A stretch of 64,000 bases of DNA from Glossina fuscipes (Eukaryota; Arthropoda; Insecta; Diptera; Glossinidae), in assembly GCF_014805625.2 (NCBI RefSeq), contig NW_023998415.1, positions 17,734,246 through 17,798,245 on the forward strand. The letters run 5' to 3'. Position numbers and translations under genes: made by a program. Below the pieces are notes generated by a model. The model ran no database searches. It was not told where the DNA came from and saw only the letters and a program-made list of their open reading frames with translations. Numbering within the stretch: the first letter of the stretch is position 1; every line of letters begins with the position of its first letter. Positions 38,466 to 51,667 of this stretch are shown in pieces.

Positions 38466-40641
38466 TTAAACCTTTGTTAGATGTAAAGGTGCAATTAATT
38501 GAGGGTTAATAGAAGAGTAGTGCTCATCACGGTATTGTAGATTTCCTTCTATAAGTTTCTCTTTAATTTTCTGATAATCTGATGGTTTAGTACAATTTCG
38601 ATTCTCCTTTGCTTAATCAAATTTCGAAAGTGAGGCATTGCTATTTCCGATACTCCCTGTTTGTAGTTGCAGCAGGATGGTCGCAGTAGCTTTTTTAACG
38701 CTATAAGCTGCTGTTACAGAATGTTTGTTCTTTCAGTTAGTAAATATCAATATTATAGGTAATCATATCTTGTAATGTATGTCAAGCTTCTCTTAATATT
38801 ATTATCACTTACACTACACATTTCCCTCGATTATAAATTGTGAGTTTATATATTTTTTGAAATAAGAGTAAAATTTTGTTGTAGGCAAGGTTTTGAGAAA
38901 GTCTTTCTAATTGTAATAAACATATGAGTAAACCGATACCGCTGCGTATAAGGATCAAGAATGTGTTAAGGGTGTGAATAAGTTTCTGCTGATTTTTTAA
39001 TAAAATTGCAAGTACATTTTATTCAATGTATTGGAATACGAATTCCGTGAATAAAGCAAAGATGGTCTTTTTGAGGCTATCTACTCAAGGAACTCAAACT
39101 TTGAGGGAAGCTCTAGTCGAGCAGACAATAAGTCACTGATTGAGAATTTATGCATGACGAAAACAGCCCGAAGAGTAACACATTGCAGTTCAAGGCTGTT
39201 AACGTTCCCTGAGCGTGTTCATTGGTGATGGTTTCGTTTTGGGTTGGAACGAGCTACAATACTTCGTCCCCTGTTATTTGATTTTTATTTGATTTTTCGA
39301 TATCGTAACGTATCCTCCCTTGCTCCTCCCTCGTACCGATCTGCACTCTGTATATATTCCGAAGTAAAGTTTAAAGGAGAGACTGCTTTTGGATGGCGAA
39401 AACATAGCTTAATTTGACACCTGGGAGCAGGGGTGGCAACTTTTATTTGTCAACGGGCCAAATCTAATTTTCATACCACGGCAGCAGCCAGAACAACGCC
39501 TGGTAACGAAGGTAGTTAAAATCTATTTGCAGCAATGCTGTTAATTGAATTGTTTGCGGATGCGAACCACTAGTCGGCATTTGCCCATGTCTGGCCGAAA
39601 ATATTAATTAGTTTCTGCTGGCAAACCAGCGAGCATTTTATTCAATGTCCCCCTACACACATCTAATTTATGCATCATGAATCGAATACTTGCTCTACGA
39701 TGGGTTGTGGGAAACGCGCTAGAACGATGATAACTGTTCACATGTCACAAATTTTAAGTAGTAATAAGCAATTGATACGAGGGTAATTTGAAACTTAAAA
39801 TCTGAAATTTGTCGGTTTGGCACGTGTCACGTTCTGGCATTTGATAAAAATAAAAATTGATTTTAAACAATGCGTTCGAAACACTTGCGATTAGGGTTTG
39901 CGCGGGTTAAGATAACGAATAAACCGCTGGCAACAATTGCATAATTATTATTATTATTACCAGCAGCAGCTTACGTTTATCTAAATACAAAATACATAAT
40001 ATAAAAACCATATTATTATTATTTTTATTATTATTAATATTGTTATTTTTTGTTGGGTAATTTCAAAAAAATTTTCTCCTACACATGATCAAAGACGGAA
40101 TAATAAGAATGATGATAAACGTTTAGTAAATGCGCAACACATTCTCCTCTAAAGACCACAACGAAAATTATCTATAATTGTAAATAGTTTCTATTGTTGT
40201 TGTTATATTATTTTATTTTATTTTATTTTTTTATTTTTTTTACATATACACTCATCCAAAGATACACAGGAGTGTGAACAATCGATATCAAATATGGGAG
40301 TGAATATGAACAGTACCATCATCATATAAGGCAGCAATGAAAGACCGCATATAAAATGCACATGTATATAATGTGTATTCAAATGTATGCATATGCAGGC
40401 TGCATAATAAACGGGCAAACTGGGAATGACTGACACTAAAGTTAAATGATGTCATTTAAGGTTTTTATATTTTATACGAAAAAAGAAAGAAAGAAAAAAA
40501 AAAAAAAAATGAGAAAAAGGATATAAGATATTGACGGGATTAGTTGATAAACAGTAATACCGTCTATTAGCTTACTCGTGATTTAAGTGAAAATTCTCTC
40601 TTAACTAAACCTTTAAAGGCAAAAGTTCAAACTATTTGTTT
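38466..40641. other. Non-coding stretch with a diverged duplication
   Basis: Segments at about 38970-39160 and 39610-39730 share AGTTTCTGCTG, CATTTTATTCAATGT and TTTATGCATSA-like blocks in the same order. Otherwise there are ATT-rich tracts near 39946 and 40011. Confidence 0.45.
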
Positions 40642-41020
40642 TATTATACCCATCAGCCACGGACGGACGTATACTCATTTTCTCATAATGCTTCAAAGAC
40701 CCAAAGTTATTGATTAGCGTGATATCCTGAATCGATTCAGCCATGCCTGTCCGTCTGTGTGGTGTGTATTTTTGGCACTCTCCTGGTCGCAGAAATGAAA
40801 ATATCGACGGCAAATTTTCGAGAAACATTGGAAGTTTCTGCACGCAGTTTAATATTGAAAATGGACCGAATCGGTCAGAGTAGAAGCCGCTTGCAGTAGA
40901 GCATAAACTGAGCTCAACTCCGTTTGTCTTGTTACTTGCAAATTATAAAAATTAGAAGGTCGAAATTTTCCACATTTACTTTACACAAAACTCTACTATT
41001 TATGTGCAAAAATCAAAAAT

Positions 41021-41055
<35 letters not shown>

Positions 41056-41610
41056 GGCCACGCCCATACATATTTATAACTGATTAAATATGCTTTATTT
41101 TTACTTTTTCGAGGTTTAATCATAAGACGAGAAAAATTAAAATTATTTTCTACATTCCTCAAATGAAGATAGATTATCTGCTTAAATATGGTGGACAACC
41201 ACGACGTTATAGATTAATGTTTTCTTAAGAGTACCAGCGATATGAGTATCAAATAAAAAGACCTGGACAGTAGGAAGCGACAAGGTAAGCGTGCTATTTC
41301 TAAATTAAGTCTGGTGGGCGTCACGACATGGTGCATTAATTTTTTCATCACAACATTATTGATGTGAGCATCACATAAAGAGACTTAGAGAGTAGAATGC
41401 GACAAGCTAAGCGTGTTAATTATAGTGGACTTGACAAAATGCTGGATTAATTTTTCTTAACAATACTTTTTAGCGAAGTGAAAAGTGAAAGATAATTTTT
41501 AATCCATTCACTTTTCTGTGAGCATAAATAAAGTCATGGGACGCTTAAGATTTTAAAGGTGGTGGGTATACGAGATTCGGCTGCAGCTGAATATAATTTT
41601 CTTACTTGTT
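40642..41610 (+). mobile_element. Mini-me-like element, family A, copy 3
   Basis: Head at TATACCCATCAGCCAC, interior CCTGTCCGTCTGTGTGG and CTCCTGGTCGCAGAAATGAA, tail hairpin ATTCGGCTGCAGCTGAAT followed by CTTACTTGTT. Contains a poly(A) run at 41019-41053. Confidence 0.75.
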
Positions 41611-42889
41611 TTTTTCGTTAAGAAAGAAAATTAAAAATATTTTATACAACTACTGTGCCTGCCTGTGCTTTATGTCTTTTTTTATAGCAATTTTTTGCGG
41701 AATATTGAAAGAAGGAAGAAAAAAATAAAAGAAAAAACTTAACCGCTCATTGCTCTTACAAAGGCCTGTTGAGGTCATAAAAGTTGATTTTCCTACAATG
41801 AAATCCTACAAGAACGACAAAGAGGAAATTATAGCTTTAGCCGAATTTTTTCTTTTATAGATTATTTGTTTACTATACATCAGCAGAGAAATTCTTTAAT
41901 AAACTACGATAATTACATCGTTCTGTTTAAGATATACAAAGATTTTTCATCGTGAACATCTCATTTTGATTGAGAGTTTTTGAGGTTATGTTATCAAATT
42001 TATTCTAATCCCTTCTAATGTCCACTATTTAGTCAGGCTGTAATGTAGCCAGAGAAAAATCTTTTTGAACTAACTAACTTCTTAAGACTACTTTACTATT
42101 TAATTATCATTTTGGGATTGCTATTGAATCATTCTTGCGTGAATGTATTAGTCGGGTTTTGAAAAATTCGGCCGCGACAATATGAGCCAAAAAAAGGATA
42201 AGCATTGAATAGAACATTGTACACTTAAGACTTGATACGGACTAGACTATATTTTACTTACACACTATACTTAACTCACTCAACACGTACTCCCCTTTCT
42301 CAGTTAATTTGCCATTCGAAATACGATAATACATATGATACTACCGTGCGGCTGGCTATTGCTCTGGACAAAGCCTTTAAAATCATACTATGTCGGTTGC
42401 AATCGGCAGACAGAAATTTAATATTACAAGTTTTAACACTCCATAATGGATAATAAATATTTATTGCGAAGAAATTGTTTAAAAGATAAAACACATTTAA
42501 TCCCAATTTCATTTAAAGCGCACATGCTATCATTTTTCTTATCGATGATATAAATATTTTTTATAAATAATTGTTTATTTTTCATATAAATATTATTTAT
42601 TGGAATTTCGTAAATGCTTATAAACGAGAAATATAGACTGAGAGAATCAGATAGGGAGTGAATGAGTAAGAAAGTGGAAAGAGGGATTTGAGAGACAGAC
42701 AATTGTTAAATAAATATTATTTACTTAAACTGCAAAAGTTCATATTTCGGAAATTGAAATTTAGAAAGGTTTTTTTTTTTTTCCTTAAATGCTGCCCGCC
42801 ATGCACGTTTTACCGTATCATTTATAATACTACTATATACAGGATATTTTGAATTTAGTCCACACTCTGTTGGGAATGTTAAATTTATC
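41611..42889. other. Non-coding stretch
   Basis: No family signature recognised in any frame. Confidence 0.5.
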
Positions 42890-43452
42890 AAAAATGGATC
42901 ATAAATGGATGAATTGCGTTTGTCTTTGCCGTAAAGCTCGTCAGCGTATCAAGTTTCGTCGAAGTATTTGAAAAATTGCGGCCTGTAGGTTGACAGAAAT
43001 CAAATGGACAGGGGGGCAGACAATGATTCCGAATTGATCGGTTTAATAAAAGGCAGGTCTACTTTAAGCCCTTCTGCCTGTTGCGAACGTCCGGAAAAAC
43101 TTCTTATACCCTGTACCACAAATTGTATAGAGTATAACTGACCAAAGGATATTCGGATCATATAAATCTGTTTTCTAGACTCCAGCATATCGATGGAGTT
43201 TTCTGAAAAGCAACCGCAAAATCTAATTTACAGCTTTTGATGAGTTAAGCAATTGAAAAATAATAATAATGTCTTTGGCAAGTAAGTTAAGTTTATCAGG
43301 GCAGTTGAGGTAGTCCTAGCATTCTTCAATATGAAAGGTATATCTTTGCATAAAAGTAATGCGTCAATTTTCAATGAATGCGTATATTATGCGAACTAGT
43401 GTAGGGCATCAAATCTAGTCGATCTTGATCGACTATAGCGCTCTTATTTTTT
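42890..43452 (+). mobile_element. Dispersed repeat family B, copy 2
   Basis: Contains TATACCCTGTACCACAAATT followed by GTATAGAGTATAA (a short inverted repeat), the shared body, and a tail hairpin TAGTCGATCTTGATCGACTA at 43417-43436. Confidence 0.6.
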
Positions 43453-44562
43453 GTTTTATTTATTTATTTATTTTTTTCGTTTCTTTGCTTTTAACGTGAA
43501 AAACTTGTTTTAGCAAATACTTATCAACTATCAATCACCTAAACAGTGCTTATATTCTGGTTTATGGTCTATGGTATGTGTGCGTGCGAGTGAGCGCCTG
43601 AGTAGTATATGTTTTGAGTATATGTTTTGGTATATGGCACAAGATGGTAGTGCTTATACCTTTGTTTAATTTTCTGGTGTCCACAGTTTTACTTTTAAAA
43701 GATTGAAAGAGTGACAAAAATGTACATAAACATGTTTTCTTTACTTAATGGCTATCATCGTAAAATATAATATATTACCTCTACGAGAATATCAAACTCT
43801 CGAAGCGCCTATTAATTGTATATCAGCCTTAATGTATCGAACGTATTTAATTGATTTGGTTATATCTGTCGTCAGTTCGTCTATTAAATTCTAAAAAGAA
43901 AATTAAAAATTTTTATTGAACAAGTGCTCTTTTAGGTAAGTTTTAAAGATTGAAGCTTGAGAAAATATCAATAATAGATCAAGACCGATCAATGGATGTG
44001 CTCATATTTAGTGAAATGTGATAATTAATTTGAGGACTTTTTGAGATGTGCATGAAAGCGATGCAACTAAACGATTCCTCCGAATATTTTAAAGCTGTCA
44101 AGAGCTGATGATTGATTGATGATTTTTCTTCCTTCCTTTGTAACTACGATTGACGAAATTTTTATGCAGAAATATCATAATTGCTTCGTTCTTCTTCTTC
44201 TTCTTTGAACAGTGCATAAGTGCGTCCCTCAAGCACTACCAACAGTGCAAGCAATCAATCAGTCAATTTAAAGTATCGGGCGGTTATTCGCAATTTGTTT
44301 GTTGTCGGCATTTTAAAAAATCATAGAAATATGTATCCTTACACGGAAAGAGCATTAACGAACTTATCCAGCTACTTGAAAATGAAATCAAACATATTAA
44401 TAAATACTCATCGATATTAATTGACTTATAATGGATATTGATAAGAAATTATATAAAACTTTGTGAAAAAGTGAAGCTAAGATGCAAGGTAGCAATTCTT
44501 TTAATCGACCTATTGATTGACTCTGACATTCTTATAAAACAATGAAAAAATTGTTTAAAGTA
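43453..44562. other. Non-coding stretch
   Basis: No gene or recognisable element; bounded on the right by the mariner remnant. Confidence 0.5.
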
Positions 44563-45033
44563 TTAGGTTGAGTCATAAGTAACTTTGATTCCTTTATCAG
44601 ATATTTATTTTGTTTTCATTGCATAATGAAATTATATTAATATGACAGTTGCTTGTGAGGTATTCAACTTTTTTGCCATACCCCTTGTTGATTGACGGAT
44701 TGGGGATTTTGCTCCAATATTGCCTTTAAAATTTTGTCATCAAAGTCCAAATCGTGTCCCGTCTTTTAAAGTCGTATATCTAGAACGGAATTTTACAAAC
44801 CAATTTTTAACTGTCCGTTCGGTTGTCAGTCCCTCACCATATACACTGCACATTTTTCCGGCTGTCGCCTTAACACTATTGACTTATTTAAATATCCAAC
44901 ATCCAGACTAATTGAATCCTCATCTATATAATGAAAGCAAAAACTCATTTTTCTCAATTACTTATTGTGGGTAAATACGAATAGTAGATTCTACTGATCT
45001 ACATCGGACCTAATGATGCATGACCCGACCTAA
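44563..45033 (-). mobile_element. Internally deleted mariner (Tc1/mariner) remnant
   Basis: The ends are inverted: TTAGGTTGAGTCAT at 44563 and, on the minus strand, TTAGGTCGGGTCAT from 45033. Both are flanked by TA, the Tc1/mariner target duplication. Between about 44900 and 44660 the minus strand reads a decayed mariner N-terminus (YGEGLTTERTVKNWFVKFRS, LKDGTRFG, and TSQATV of the helix-turn-helix). The catalytic domain is missing. At about 471 bp it is roughly a third of a full element. Confidence 0.8.
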
Positions 45034-45083
45034 TAGTAAGCATTCAAATCTCGCTTCAAGATATATGTTTAATTGCTTATTAT

Positions 45084-45295
45084 CCGCCTGAGTGGGCAAG
45101 TACACTCAGGATCTCGACTAATAACCCAATGGTCGTGGATTCAATTCTTAAATTTGGTAGAGTTTTCAATAAAACGGAAAGCCTTAGATGCTAGTGCTAT
45201 TAGATTTTAGTCTGAGTATTACTACCTTCGGCTAAAAACGTTCGATTCGTTTTCAGTTGTAGGATATGTAGATCCAAGGAATAATAAACATGATT
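45084..45295 (+). mobile_element. tRNA-derived SINE, second copy
   Basis: Same order as the copy at 54.8 kb: CGCCTGAGTGGGCAAG, then CCAATGGTCGTGGATTC (B-box region), then CCTTAGATGCTAGTGCTATTAG and TTTTAGTCTGAG. The tail is degenerate. It begins about 50 bp from the mariner remnant. Confidence 0.7.
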
Positions 45296-45590
45296 AAGAA
45301 ATATAAATAATATAAATTAGTATCCAACTTAAATTTCTTTAGGGCGAGCGTGAGTGATTCGAATGTGGATTCTTTTACAACGGTTAGCTCTACAAATTTT
45401 TGTAATTAATTAAGATAATTGGGTCAAATTAACGTACATACATTTTTTCTTCTTCGTAGTTACATGTATAATTTACAATCAATGCAAAAAGATAATAAGT
45501 AAATGTTGCACGAAGATAATCGAAGCAGATAGCAGAGGTTATTGCTCGGAAAGGGGAAGAGGATGGTTATAGCGTTAGGGGAAGAGCGGG

Positions 45591-45690
45591 NNNNNNNNNN
45601 NNNNNNNNNNNNNNNNNNNNNNNNNNNNNNNNNNNNNNNNNNNNNNNNNNNNNNNNNNNNNNNNNNNNNNNNNNNNNNNNNNNNNNNNNN
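45591..45690. other. Assembly gap of 100 Ns
   Basis: Exactly 100 N bases, a conventional placeholder for a gap of unknown size. The flanks (45484-45560 and 45765-45830) resemble 52776-52830 and 53020-53100, so the gap probably falls inside a dispersed repeat. Confidence 0.98.
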
Positions 45691-46229
45691 GGTGATGATA
45701 TTTAAGCAAATAAATCTTCTCGTTTCATAGGATTCATCCAGAAGGGATATTGTCAACTTATTTGCCATGATTTGCCATCAGTCTGGGAAGATATGTTGAA
45801 GAAATGCATTCAGGTCATAATGAATAGTTTTGTTGCTCACAAACCATGGGAAATTAACCATGACACGCATGATTTTAGATTGCATACTTACTGCTAAACC
45901 AAGGGTATTTCCAATAAGTCAGTAATGTGGGGCGGGAGATAGAAAAGCTTTGTAAAACACGTATTTAAGCGAGAACTTGGTATTCCGTGGAAAAGTACAT
46001 GAAGTTTACATTTTACTTATTCACTATGGATATTGTTTATTCAAATGGTTTATAAACCATGGATCTCTTTGGATTTCTAATAAATATTTTAACCTTCATG
46101 TCATATCGATTTTTAAAAGAATATCTGGGCATATATTTTATACTGAGATATTGAAATCTTCGATCTCTGCGTTCAAATTTGGTACAGTTAATTTTTTATA
46201 TTAAATTACTATTTTGATATAATTTCCAT

Positions 46230-46600
46230 CATGAAGAATTGAAAATTATATCTTTTTGGTCATATGAAAAATTGCCCCAGCCGTTCCAAAGTTTTTATGC
46301 CAATTGAGAATGGCGAAATACAACTACTTGGCAATTTTCCCTTATATAACGACTTTTCAGAATGGGGCGTTATATGGGGAGTGGTCGAAAAAATGGACCG
46401 GTCCGAACCATTTTCACAAGCGTTCGTTCTTGGATTGACTAAACCGATCTAGATGAACAGGCAGACTTAGATCAATTCCGGTTATGATTCTAATTCGATC
46501 GGTATAACAACGGATGGGTCTATCTTAAGCGTGTTACACACGTCCGCACTAATTTAATATGCCTTGTACCACAAATGGTATAGGGCGGTTAGAAAAGAGT
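46230..46600 (+). mobile_element. Dispersed repeat family B, fragment
   Basis: Resembles the region around 42990-43140, including GGTCTATCTTAAGC and CCTTGTACCACAAATGGTATAGG. No coding capacity. Confidence 0.5.
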
Positions 46601-48679
46601 TACTCGCCCAATCCTTAATAAAGCGCGATACAGGTCGCATTCGATTATGTCAGGCGGGCAGAAATGGCTGTGGCGTTGCTTAATAGCCTCCTGAACTATT
46701 GTTGTTTTATTTATTTTTTTTTTTCTTCTATCAAAAAAAAATAAAAAATAAAAAAGATTTTCGAAAAATATGTGCTTTTCGGCTAAAATAGCGACGCTAC
46801 CTTTTAATTTTGAACGTTATCACGACATCATTCGTGCGTCAATATGTTTTATAATCAAATATTTATTATTATGTTAGTGTTGTTATTATTATTTTATTTC
46901 TATTGCTGATTATGAGTTTTAAATGAATTTAGTAAAAGTGGCAGAAATAAAGTTTATTAACATTTTACACAAACACACAAACGCAGATACTCAGGTAGTC
47001 AGACAATTTCATAGTTACATACATAAATTTATTAACAGCATACATGACTATCAACCGGTATGTTTATAGCTATGTGTGCTGTTTATTTTGTAATATTTGG
47101 CCAGCTTTTATGTCCCCTATCAAGCATTAGCAATATACTATTCGATCATTTCATTGGCGACACTAATATAATATACACTTATGCTTACATGCACTTGTAA
47201 TCAGTCTGTCAAAGATAAGAAAATAATTGATTTTCATAGATTAAGTACAAAAACGTTCTCGCAAATTTTAAAAGTGGAAAATTTGATATTTTACGATATT
47301 TTCGTTAATGTCATACGATACGGTTATTAGTTACACATATTATATATTGTATATATAAGAATGGTATCGATTGAAAAGTAAACAATTTTTATTTTCATCT
47401 TTAACTCAAAGCAGTGACGAGTATTCAAAAGATATGGGATCAGTGATCTCAAAAAATAATTTCTGACTCGGTTTTGCCAAAATTTGACAATAGACAATTG
47501 ACCTCTTTGTGTACATAGCTATCATCATCACTACGATATAAGAAAAACGAATCAAAATGTAAAATAATTTTAAAAATAAAATCGGGAACTTTCGATCGGT
47601 GCCTATGGAAGATATGGCTCAACGTGTATAGAGTTTTTTATTTGTTTACAATAAATGCAGGGAAACGGATAAACAATGCTCTTATTGCTATTATTTTGTA
47701 ACCAACAATAATAAAATAGTCTGTAACTGAAGTTATCAACAAATCGCAATAATAACAAAGAAGAAAAATAGTATATTGAGAAAAAATGTATCAAAAAAAA
47801 AAAAAAAAAAAAAAAGAAAAAAAATTACAATAATTCTGCATGATAATGACAGCAAAAACAATAGTTCATAAAGTGGAGGCAAACAATAAATAATAAATAA
47901 AAGAAAAAAATAAAACAATGTTAAATGTTAAGTAAAAACACAACAATCATTGTAGCCGGTGGCGAAAGAATTAAAAGAGTAAAGAAAAATCAAATAAATA
48001 TAAGTAAACAATAAAATCCTAAGGTCTTTTAAAGCAAATAACTTAATTCGCTCTAATAATTTAAAAACTTTGAACAAATGCATATATATATATATACATA
48101 TATATAAATATATGTTGTATATATATATATAATCTTTCAACGATGTTATCGAAATTTTACATTTTTCTAATCTCACCGTCGGAGGATAGGTTCTATTGTA
48201 ATGTCCAGAAACAGACATTCGCACATTTATACATTTTTGCATACGATACGCATAAAATTTATAACGATCCGTTCGCTTGACCTTAAAAAATTTAAATGAT
48301 AAAAATCCCACAACTTAAAATTAACACTCTTGGAATAGTAGAGGGCAAAAATCATGCCCACCATAGACCTTAGAACCATATTTTTTTTTTGTCACGAATA
48401 GCAGATATTAGCTTATAGCATGTACCAAATGGCTGTGACGGTCACCTAAAATAGGCTCGATTTTCCTACAGACAAATTCGCAATAGGCAAAAAAACTTTA
48501 ACTTAATAGAGATAATCGATATTGAATTAAAATGTAAAACAAGTCTTTCCAAAGGCCGTCTGCTGAAGTGTTTCCATCTACCAGCTAACACATCCAGAAT
48601 TCACTTTACCATATTTTATAGCGAATCCCACTTGCATTGCAGCTTAAGATACCCCAGCTTTTATTATGCCATTAATTCC
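46601..48679. other. Non-coding AT-rich stretch
   Basis: Poly(A) at 47791-47813 and (TA)n tracts at 48085-48130. No gene seen. Confidence 0.5.
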
Positions 48680-49390
48680 GATTTAATTTAAATTTTTCTA
48701 TCTGTCTGTCCATGTAAGTTTTTGTTCAAGCTACAGGTCGCCATTTTTGAGTTATTATGGTGAAACTGAATACATTGACGTGTTTTGAGTCAAGGACGAA
48801 CGCTACCGAAAATAGTTTGGATCGGTCCACTTTTTCCACCACTGTCTATAAAACGATCTATGCTGAAAAATTATTATACGGAAAAGATTGCAATTTTGAA
48901 AATGTCTTGACAAAAGTGACTAAGTAATAGTATTTCGGCATTCTAAATTGGTGAGATCACTTAATACCGGCTGAATCCCTTCTCATGTGAATGAAAATTG
49001 ATTTTCATATGTTAAAAAGATCTAATTTTCAATGTTTCGTGATAAAAATTAAGGTAAAAAAATTATCTGTGGCAAATTTGGACCATTTCGGCCTATTTTT
49101 TTGGATTCTACAATACATAAAAATTTTTAAGTTTAAATTTTAATATCTTATGGTTGAAATTAACCCATAATAGTAATTTGATGATATAAAAATTATCTGC
49201 GCTGAATTTTGAACACGCGCCTCTTGGGTCCAAACTTTCTTAGGGAAACTAGAGCTTTTATTTATAAAGAGTAATTTTGAAAACACATTAAGTTTGTATA
49301 AAAAAGGTGTGTAATGTTTGTTTTAGACAATATCGTGTAGGGTATTTAATAGTCCACCTAGCTCGACCATAATGTTTTCGCTTCTTTTAT
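48680..49390 (+). mobile_element. Dispersed repeat family B, copy 3
   Basis: The best-preserved body: CTGTCTGTCCATGTAAG, TTTTTCCACCACTGTC, GTAATAGTATTTCGGCA, CCCTTCTCATGTG, ending GTAGGGTATTTAATAGTCC near 49355. Confidence 0.6.
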
Positions 49391-51014
49391 TACTATTTTA
49401 ATTCAGTGAAAGACAGATGATAACTTTTAGTTGGCGACATCGAAATCGCTTCAAAAATTTATTTAGCTAAGCTTTAGGTTAACGGTGGTGGAAAGACATG
49501 TGTCATTAAAATGCGCTTTCAGTGTCAAGCATGGCGCAGTCAGTATTATGCAATTCATTATAACGCAATTGATCCCAGCTTGCGCAAGTCAATTATTGTT
49601 GTGACTACGTGCATACACTTGTATACATATGTATACATACATCAATATAAAAATAATAAATTAAAAATCTCACGATTGTGCTATGCGATCTTTCAAAAAA
49701 ATATAACGCGTCTTTCACGCATTCCACTGAATAAAATTTAAGCCGCAAATTACGCGATACATACTTAGAAGAAAATGTATATGGTTTGAGCACACGGATG
49801 TTTTTTTAAAATTTTCAAATATATTGTTGTAATTTGTTTCAAAGATTCCAATAGAAACAAAATCAATGTGATCCGATTATGGAGACTTTGACAGTAGACA
49901 GACAAGTCGTTGCAATTTAAACCCGATAAAAGACACTTATCTAAAATCGGGTTCCATTGTTTCGTAGACCTTAGAGCTGCAGACTCATGAAGAGTGAATA
50001 AGATCAAAAAAAATTGGCTTTTTAAAATGCGTTTGGATCCGCAACTCTTGTGAAGTTTTATATATTATTTAGAAAAACAGAAACGTTAGGAGCGGATTAA
50101 ATATGCCATTTCGCTTAATCAAAAATTATACCTCGTGTAGAGATTTCCTTTCTATGGGATTTTTGCTTTTCATATGGAATCAGTTGCAAAAAATAAAGGG
50201 TATGAAGATAAATTCACACTTAACTAGTCAATGCATTTATCAACACCATTAACAGAGCTCTGTAAATGCACTAACTGAGCTCTGTTACGTAGTTAAAATC
50301 AACCTGTGGTTAGAAAGAACGAGCTAAAGAAATTAAAACGTTTCTCGTTAGAACTAAGTTTAATAAGCTTTTGGAAAGCAATATCATATTTCGGAGTGTA
50401 TGTTACGTTTGGTAAAATTTGTGACAACAAATTTCAGCCTATTGACGGATTGACATATAGGGAGACGGAAAAATTTGTAATTCAAACGATAGACAGATCA
50501 ACGAACGAAAAATTTAAAAATCAACTGATCGATGCATTGATATATCCACAAATAAGCAGAGCGCCAGACCAAAAAAAAAAAAAAAAAAACACAAATTACT
50601 GCTCTTCGGACATTATATGTATTGGAGTATATAAAAAAAATTTTCCCATTCTCTGGTATTAGTTCCAATATGATAGATGTTAAAGTGAGCAGAATGATAA
50701 CAACTGCAATGATTTGAAATAGGAATGAAATTAATTTATTTACTTTATATGCAATAATAAATAAAATTAAATATATTGTCACGAAAATTCCATTCTTCAC
50801 GATTTGAGTTTCATGAAATTTTGTCGATTTTCTACGAAACTAAATTCTAAAGAATGGAAGAACCAAGTGTACAATCATGAGATGTCATGCAGCTCGCGGC
50901 TGACGTATAAGATAAACAACGATTGGTAGAAATTTAGCGGAAAATATGGATTAATGGATTAAAAATATCGCGATAATGATAACCTGCTTGTAAGGGTGTT
51001 TATAAGCAGAATGT
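49391..51014. other. Non-coding stretch with a repeat fragment
   Basis: Positions 50190-50310 share TAAATTCACACTTAACTAG and the AACAGAGCTCTGT palindrome with 33.5 and 37.3 kb. Nothing else is identified. Confidence 0.45.
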
Positions 51015-51226
51015 TTTAGGCAGTCGAGTCAGCCAAGTTAGTCGAGCCAGTCAAGTCAGGCGAATCAGTCAAGTCGTTCGAGTTAGTCGAATCACTCAAG
51101 CTGTTCGAGTCAGTCAAGTCAGCCAAATCAATCAAGTCATTCGAGTCAGTCAAATCATTCGAGCCAGTCAAGTAAGTCGAATCAGTCAAGTCATTCGAGT
51201 CAGTCAAGTCAGGCGAATCAGTCAAT
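51015..51226. repeat. Minisatellite of 9-bp / 18-bp units
   Basis: A degenerate tandem array built from TCRAGTCAG-like 9-mers that often pair into 18-bp units. Its minus-strand translation (TDSNDLTDS...) is a by-product, not a gene. Confidence 0.9.
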
Positions 51227-51328
51227 TATTATTATTATTATAAATTCTACCGCACTTGAGATTCGAACACACGACCATTGACTTGCTAGTCGAGATTACT
51301 CGCCTTCGGCTACTCAGGCGGATGTGTC
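51226..51328 (-). mobile_element. tRNA-derived SINE, head plus TAA tail only
   Basis: Minus-strand copy with the same head (GCCTGAGTAGCCGAAGGCGA) and B box (GTTCGAATCTCAAGTGCGG), passing straight to a (TAA)n tail without the body seen in the other copies. The tail abuts the 9-bp minisatellite. Confidence 0.7.
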
Positions 51329-51667
51329 CTTCACTTAAATTTCGACCCTTTTAAGAAATCCAATAGCAAGTAATACTAGACTGACGGACAAACCAATATA
51401 GCTAAATCGAATTTTCAACATTAAATATAAATATAATAAAATTTTAATATGAATTAATACAAGTATATAATCTTATCAGTCCCTATATTGTTTTTTAAGT
51501 ACACATTTATTTATGCGCAAAAAAAAAGGCGAAAAAACTTCAGTTTCAATTTTATTGAGATAGGTTCTATTCCATTAATTTTATTGCAATTTAAAATTCA
51601 TTAAAATTTCGTTTTTTCGTGCGTGTTGCAATCGAATTGGCTGAAGCATATAATATTTTGTTGTTCG

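Noticed and set aside
42232..42702. Overlapping 70-90 residue frames on both strands
   Set aside because: No recognisable family, AT-rich composition typical of random frames in this region.
51016..51225. Asp/Ser/Leu/Thr repeat protein on the minus strand
   Set aside because: Translation of a degenerate 9-bp minisatellite, with no start context or flanking exon.
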